NCBI GenBank assembly: GCA_030673525.1
Contig: DAOVIY010000019.1
Coordinates: 1 to 8,247, forward strand
DNA from: a bacterium
Lineage (GTDB): Bacteria; Patescibacteriota; Minisyncoccia; UBA6257
Direction: 5' to 3'
DNA: 8,247 nt
Of the stretch, positions 5,006 to 8,247 are shown one piece after another; the first letter of the stretch is position 1, and every line of letters begins with the position of its first letter. The notes beneath the pieces were generated by a model. That model searched no databases, was not told the DNA's origin, and saw only the letters and a list, made by a program, of their open reading frames with translations. A program made the translations under genes and the position numbers.

Positions 5006-5449
5006 CTATACCCTCCTCACCTTTGGGGGACGTGGTCCATTATGAGGCATTGGCGTTATATCTTTTATTAAAATAATATCAAGCCCGTGATTAGCTAAAG
5101 AACGAATTGCTGTTTCTCTTCCGCCACCAATCCCCTTTACATAAATTTCTACTGTTTTTAATCCAATCTTTTTTGTTTTTTCCATTAAAACAGACACTAC
5201 TTTTGACGCAGCAAAAGGAGTCGCCTTCTTAGGCCCCTTGAACCCTAAAGATCCAGCTGAAGACCATGCAATAAGACCACCTTTTAGATCAGTAAGTGAT
5301 ACGGATGTATTATTATAAGAAGCACGAATATAAATTCTTCCTGTTTCTAAATGTTTTTTAGTAGCAGCTTTGGCTTTAATAGAAGATGCTTTTTCTTCTA
5401 TTTTACTAATATCTTCTCCAGATTTAGTAATAACTCTCTTTTTGCCCAT
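5006..5449 (-). CDS. rpsK: 30S ribosomal protein S11 (uS11)
   Basis: The 147-residue protein has a charged N-terminal extension of roughly 20-25 residues (to about 35), then the S11 core: GRIYIRASYNNTSVSLTD, AWSSAGSLGFKGPKKATPFA, GIGGGRETAIRSL and the end ITPMPHNGPRPPKVRRV. That tail is almost invariant in the family. S11 lies on the 30S platform near the mRNA exit, beside the anti-Shine-Dalgarno end of 16S rRNA. Normal length is near 128, so only the N-terminus is extended. It starts 26 bases after rpsM; the bases before ATG are AATTTTGAGAT, at best a very weak ribosome site. Confidence 0.97.
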   Translation of the reverse strand: MGKKRVITKSGEDISKIEEKASSIKAKAATKKHLETGRIYIRASYNNTSVSLTDLKGGLIAWSSAGSLGFKGPKKATPFAASKVVSVLMEKTKKIGLKTVEIYVKGIGGGRETAIRSLANHGLDIILIKDITPMPHNGPRPPKVRRV

Positions 5450-5475
5450 ATCTCAAAATTAAAAAATTATTAATT

Positions 5476-5868
5476 TTACTTTGCTGTTGGGGCTTTCTTT
5501 TTTCCAGAACCAACTGTCCTTCGTACATTTCCTCTTACTGTACGAGAATTTGTTTTTGTCCTTTGTCCTCTTAATGGTAATTTTTTTGCATGCCTTATTC
5601 CACGATAAGAATTGACATTTATAAGGCGTTTTATATTTGATCTGATTTCTCTTCTTAAATCACCCTCTGTATTTATTTTATTTTTTTCTATTAATTCCTT
5701 CAAAGAATTTAATTCAGAAGCACTTAAGTCTTTTGTCTTTTTTTGAAAATCAATATTAGCTTCTTTTAAAAGCTTCTCGGATGAAGAACGCCCTATTCCA
5801 TAAATGTATGTAAGGGCAATATTTATATTTTTATTATCTGGTATATTTATACCTAAAAAACGAGCCAT
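5476..5868 (-). CDS. rpsM: 30S ribosomal protein S13 (uS13)
   Basis: The 130-residue protein begins MARFLGINIPDNKNINIALT and continues with YIYGIGRSSSEKLL, the helix-two-turn-helix start typical of S13, and has the conserved basic C-terminal part SYRGIRHAKKLPLRGQRTKT and NSRTVRG. S13 sits in the 30S head, contacts the 50S subunit and P-site tRNA, and depends on its basic tail for this. Length is slightly above the usual 118-125, with a tail ending GSGKKKAPTAK. It is 22 bases after rpmJ. An AAGGA in the upstream sequence lies in the end of rpmJ, more than 20 bases from the ATG and too far to act as a Shine-Dalgarno. Confidence 0.97.
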   Translation of the reverse strand: MARFLGINIPDNKNINIALTYIYGIGRSSSEKLLKEANIDFQKKTKDLSASELNSLKELIEKNKINTEGDLRREIRSNIKRLINVNSYRGIRHAKKLPLRGQRTKTNSRTVRGNVRRTVGSGKKKAPTAK

Positions 5869-5890
5869 TAAATTAATTTATTAGTTTTCC

Positions 5891-6004
5891 TTATCCTTGA
5901 CGTTGTTTATGTTTAGGATTTTGACAAACAACATACACACGACCTTTTCGTCGCACTATCTTACAATTTCTACAAATTTTTTTCACTGATGCTCTAACTT
6001 TCAT
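5891..6004 (-). CDS. rpmJ: 50S ribosomal protein L36 (bL36), zinc-binding form
   Basis: The 37-codon frame reads MKVRASVKKICRNCKIVRRK and then ends VYVVCQNPKHKQRQG before TAA. The zinc ligands C11, C14, C27 and H32 are all present, so this is the C+ form. L36 is the smallest large-subunit protein and supports 23S rRNA structure near the factor-binding region. Length is exactly typical. It lies 22 bases after infA and 22 bases before rpsM, the standard infA-rpmJ-rpsM order. No Shine-Dalgarno precedes the ATG. I found it by translating the gap between infA and rpsM. Confidence 0.96.
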   Translation of the reverse strand: MKVRASVKKICRNCKIVRRKGRVYVVCQNPKHKQRQG

Positions 6005-6026
6005 ACATATTAAAAATAAAATCGGT

Positions 6027-6248
6027 TTACAGCCGATAAACAATACGACCACGGTTAGAATCATATGGTGATAGTTCTACTACGACTCTATCACCTGGAA
6101 GAACTTTAATGTGATGAAGACGAAGCTTACCAGCTAAATGAGCTAAAATTTCTTTATCGTCTCCGTCTAAACGCACTCTAAATATTGCATTGCGCAAAGA
6201 TTCAGTTATAATTCCTTCTTTGCGATCAGCTTCTTTTTTCTGTATCAT
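6027..6248 (-). CDS. infA: Translation initiation factor IF-1
   Basis: The 73-residue protein is a single OB-fold: GIITESLRNAIFRVRLDG near the start, then AHLAGKLRLHHIKVLPGDRV and the end ELSPYDSNRGRIVYRL, all close to the family consensus. IF-1 binds the 30S A site and helps IF-2 and IF-3 select the start codon. Length is normal (72-73). It opens the ribosomal cluster, 32 bases after the membrane-protein gene. That spacer contains a 7-bp inverted repeat and no Shine-Dalgarno. No separate promoter is obvious, so transcription may come from the promoter near 7702 or from upstream. Confidence 0.97.
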   Translation of the reverse strand: MIQKKEADRKEGIITESLRNAIFRVRLDGDDKEILAHLAGKLRLHHIKVLPGDRVVVELSPYDSNRGRIVYRL

Positions 6249-6256
6249 AAAGCGTT

Positions 6257-6279
6257 ATTAGTTTATCAGAATAACTAAT
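6257..6279. repeat. AT-rich inverted repeat in front of infA
   Basis: ATTAGTT (6257-6263) and AACTAAT (6273-6279) form a 7-bp dyad with a 9-base loop, lying between the membrane-protein stop and the infA start. It lacks a following T-run in the minus direction, so it is not a typical terminator. It could be an operator or a weak leader hairpin. Confidence 0.4.
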
Positions 6280-6280
6280 T

Positions 6281-7678
6281 TTAGTCAATAAAAAGGTCAA
6301 TTTTGTCTAAAGAATTTGGAACTTTTCTTATCCACAATGGCCAAAGTTTTACTTCTACATCTTTTATGCCAAGATTAGCCCCAAAAATCTGATTTAACTC
6401 CTTTTTATCTTTCCCAATAACAAGTTGTTTAATTTCCTCCGAAGATAATTTATGACACACAACTTGATTTGTTTTAACCGACATTCTCATCGTGCCTTTA
6501 CTAAAGTCGGTTTTTAATTCTAAATATTCTAATTCTGGCTTTTGGCAATAATCATAATTTTCATCTCTGTCTTTTTCAAAGATTTCTTGTATGTATTCGA
6601 TAATATTATCTTCATCAAACGCAATAACTTTAATTTCAGCTTCAACACTAACTGAAAAATTTTTGCGATGATCACCAACGCTGGCATCACTACTCAAATT
6701 AGTTAGATTTATGCTACTTTTTGCACCTGGTAATACTTTTAATTTTTTTGGTTTTTCTGGAATTTTATTTTCTAAATCCTGATTAATAGAAGCCATAACC
6801 TTTTCAAAAATAATGTCTTCTGCATCTTTTAAATCTTCTGAAGTTACTAAAGGAACTGAAGCAGAAGCCCCTCCTGTCATCGCTTTAGAAGAAACACCAT
6901 AAAAGCCTTGATACTTTGATGTCCCTTCAAATCCTGGGATAGTAAATTTACAGTCAGGTGAATTACAAACTCCTATATTATAATCAGGCCCTGATTTATC
7001 TGCGGTAACTTTTACATCAATCGTAGATGGTACAAGTTCTCTATTTTTAGTAGTAGCCCCTGGAATAACAATACGAGAATCTAAACGAAATATTTTATGG
7101 TCAGGTGTTTCAAAACGGGTTGTAGCCACCAAAATCTGAGGAGAAGTTGAATAATTATTGTATATAGTAATTATCCCCTTGGCTTTTCTTTCGTCTTTGC
7201 CCTGTCCAGTACTTGAAAATTCTTGCGTCTCATTTGCTTTAAAAATAAATGGATTTCCAGGAATTATTGCTTTATTAAAGTCTATTGAGGAAACGTTTGT
7301 ATCCACTAAAACAACGCCTGAAAAAGGCATTTCTATCTTCTTAGTAGTAATATTGATTTCTGCCTTAGCTAAAAATACAAATCCCAAATAATAAAAGGCA
7401 ATCAAAGAAAAAGATACTCCAAGAAGAATTATAATCTTTTTATTAATCGTCATTGCCTTCTTTATCCATCTTTCTTTAAGATCAGAAGTAATCACTGTTA
7501 TACTTTCTTCACTTTCTGTTTGAGTATCTTCAATCTTTCTTTCTTGCTGTAATTTATCGATCAAACGAATTGAGATGTCTTTTTCCTCAATTTCTTTTTT
7601 GCTAGACGAATAATTATCTAATTCATGTGGAAAAAAGATATCTTTGACTTTTCTTTTCTTTTTTTGAGAATTTTCCAT
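6281..7678 (-). CDS. Single-pass membrane protein with baseplate-J-like extracytoplasmic region
   Basis: The 465-residue protein has a charged N-terminal segment (1-80), one hydrophobic helix near 82-104, and a large C-terminal part probably outside the membrane. Basic residues just before the helix (RWIKKAMTINKK) favour an inside N-terminus. Within 165-270 there is KGIITIYNNYS, LVATTRFETPDHKIFRLDSR, IDVKVTADKSGPDYNIG and FTIPGFEG. This order resembles the beta-rich domain that databases often call baseplate J/gp47-like in Patescibacteria. The C-terminus has WPLWIRKVPNSLDKI, a motif I also associate with surface proteins of this group. C238/C243 and C378/C408 could form disulfides. The gene lies between alaS and infA. 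Function is unknown; a role in the cell envelope is inferred, and no phage baseplate is implied. Confidence 0.65.
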   Translation of the reverse strand: MENSQKKKRKVKDIFFPHELDNYSSSKKEIEEKDISIRLIDKLQQERKIEDTQTESEESITVITSDLKERWIKKAMTINKKIIILLGVSFSLIAFYYLGFVFLAKAEINITTKKIEMPFSGVVLVDTNVSSIDFNKAIIPGNPFIFKANETQEFSSTGQGKDERKAKGIITIYNNYSTSPQILVATTRFETPDHKIFRLDSRIVIPGATTKNRELVPSTIDVKVTADKSGPDYNIGVCNSPDCKFTIPGFEGTSKYQGFYGVSSKAMTGGASASVPLVTSEDLKDAEDIIFEKVMASINQDLENKIPEKPKKLKVLPGAKSSINLTNLSSDASVGDHRKNFSVSVEAEIKVIAFDEDNIIEYIQEIFEKDRDENYDYCQKPELEYLELKTDFSKGTMRMSVKTNQVVCHKLSSEEIKQLVIGKDKKELNQIFGANLGIKDVEVKLWPLWIRKVPNSLDKIDLFID

Positions 7679-7701
7679 GTTATGTTACAAATTATATCTT
7701 T

Positions 7702-7710
7702 AGTATATCA
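7702..7710 (-). promoter_or_regulatory. Extended -10 promoter for the membrane-protein gene
   Basis: The minus strand reads TGATATACT, that is TGn plus the -10 hexamer TATACT (7707-7702), in the 60-base gap between alaS and the membrane-protein gene. No good -35 lies at 16-18 bases. Transcription would start near 7695, leaving a leader of only about 17 bases without a Shine-Dalgarno. The ribosomal operon may be read from here too. Confidence 0.45.
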
Positions 7711-7738
7711 TAAAAAAGTAATTTATCTATCACAAACT

Positions 7739-8247
7739 CTATTCTAAAACAGCTTTAATCCTCCTAATCCCTGCTCCTGATGATTCTTCTTTAATAATCT
7801 TAAAATGACCAAGTTTACCAGTAAATTCTATGTGTGGACCACCACAAATTTCTTTTGAGATAAAATCATCTTTTTCTCCAATAGTATAAACTTTTACCTT
7901 GTCTCCATACTTTGACTCAAAAACCCCTACTGCCCCTTGCTTTTTAGCATCTTTTAATAATATCTCTTCAGAAAACACTGGTAAATTATTTTGAATTGCT
8001 TCATTTACCATTTTTTCCACTTTAGTTTTTTGTTCGAGAGTAAGTTTTTCAGTATGAGAAAAATCAAAACGAAGACGCTCAACAGTAATATTTGAACCCT
8101 TTTGTTCTACATGATCCCCTAATATCTTTCTTAAACAAGCTAAAAGAAGGTGACAAGCAGTATGAAGTTTTTTGGTTTTATCAGAAACATCAGCTAATCC
8201 ACCTTTAAATTTACCAACAGCAGCAGTTCGAGAAATTTCTTGATGTT
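7739..8247 (-). CDS. alaS: Alanyl-tRNA synthetase, C-terminal part with editing domain (5' end outside window)
   Basis: The open frame enters from the right edge and ends in TAG, giving 168 visible residues. It contains VGKFKGGLADVSDKTKKLHT, the HX3H editing motif HTACH, QKGSNITVERLRFDFSH, and the second zinc motif CGGPH (CX3H). These are the four ligands that clear Ser and Gly from mischarged tRNA-Ala. The protein stops at AGIRRIKAVLE, which aligns with the sequence just after the editing domain of ordinary AlaRS (VRRIEAVTG). The linker and C-terminal C-Ala (DHHA1) domain, about 200 residues, are absent. A free-standing AlaX editing protein is possible because the catalytic core is outside the window, but the sequence before HTACH looks like AlaRS. 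A 60-base gap precedes the next gene. Confidence 0.9.
   Translation of the reverse strand, partial: HQEISRTAAVGKFKGGLADVSDKTKKLHTACHLLLACLRKILGDHVEQKGSNITVERLRFDFSHTEKLTLEQKTKVEKMVNEAIQNNLPVFSEEILLKDAKKQGAVGVFESKYGDKVKVYTIGEKDDFISKEICGGPHIEFTGKLGHFKIIKEESSGAGIRRIKAVLE

Noticed and set aside
6281..7678. Reading the baseplate-J-like protein as part of a phage tail or contractile system
   Set aside because: It has a transmembrane helix, lies among core genes with host-like composition, and no other tail gene is near. The resemblance is to a domain only.
1..8247. Possible recoding of UGA, since all complete genes end in TAA or TAG
   Set aside because: The family alignments are full length with ordinary GGN glycine and TGG tryptophan codons and no in-frame TGA. 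Lack of TGA stops among a dozen genes is expected at this base composition.

Overview
The window reads as a piece of a small, AT-rich Candidate Phyla Radiation (Patescibacteria, probably Parcubacteria-like) genome. All recognised genes lie on the minus strand, so transcription runs from the right edge to the left. The lineage call is an inference. It rests on the low GC, a short L13, an alanyl-tRNA synthetase that stops right after its editing domain, a membrane protein of the baseplate-J-like type common in this group, and almost no Shine-Dalgarno sequences in the ribosomal genes. No 16S rRNA is present to confirm it.

Right part (8247 to about 2017), core genome: the 3' end of alaS, then a 465-residue single-pass membrane protein with a baseplate-J-like outer part and its own extended -10 promoter. 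A compact alpha-type ribosomal operon follows: infA, rpmJ, rpsM, rpsK, rpsD, rpoA, rplQ, rplM, rpsI. Spacers are 0 to 52 bases. The operon ends in a clear intrinsic terminator 26 bases after rpsI. These genes supply translation initiation factor 1, small- and large-subunit proteins and the RNA polymerase alpha subunit.

Middle (about 2016 to 1668), control region: about 350 bases with no convincing gene. It holds two good minus-strand promoters, the first starting 8 bases past the terminator. Downstream is a leader with mutually exclusive RNA hairpins and a possible 14-codon leader peptide.

Left part (1667 to 1), phage-like cassette: a phage-type calcineurin-like metallophosphoesterase, a HAD-family (deoxy)nucleotidase-like protein, and the N-terminal 90 residues of a dATP/dGTP diphosphohydrolase-domain protein that runs off the left edge. 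All three have strong Shine-Dalgarno sequences and visibly higher GC than the ribosomal genes. The simplest reading is a prophage, integrative element or phage-derived cassette for nucleotide-pool handling, placed directly behind an essential operon. A chimeric contig is the main alternative. The most notable observations are the sharp change in translation signals and composition at this junction and the switch-like leader that drives the cassette.
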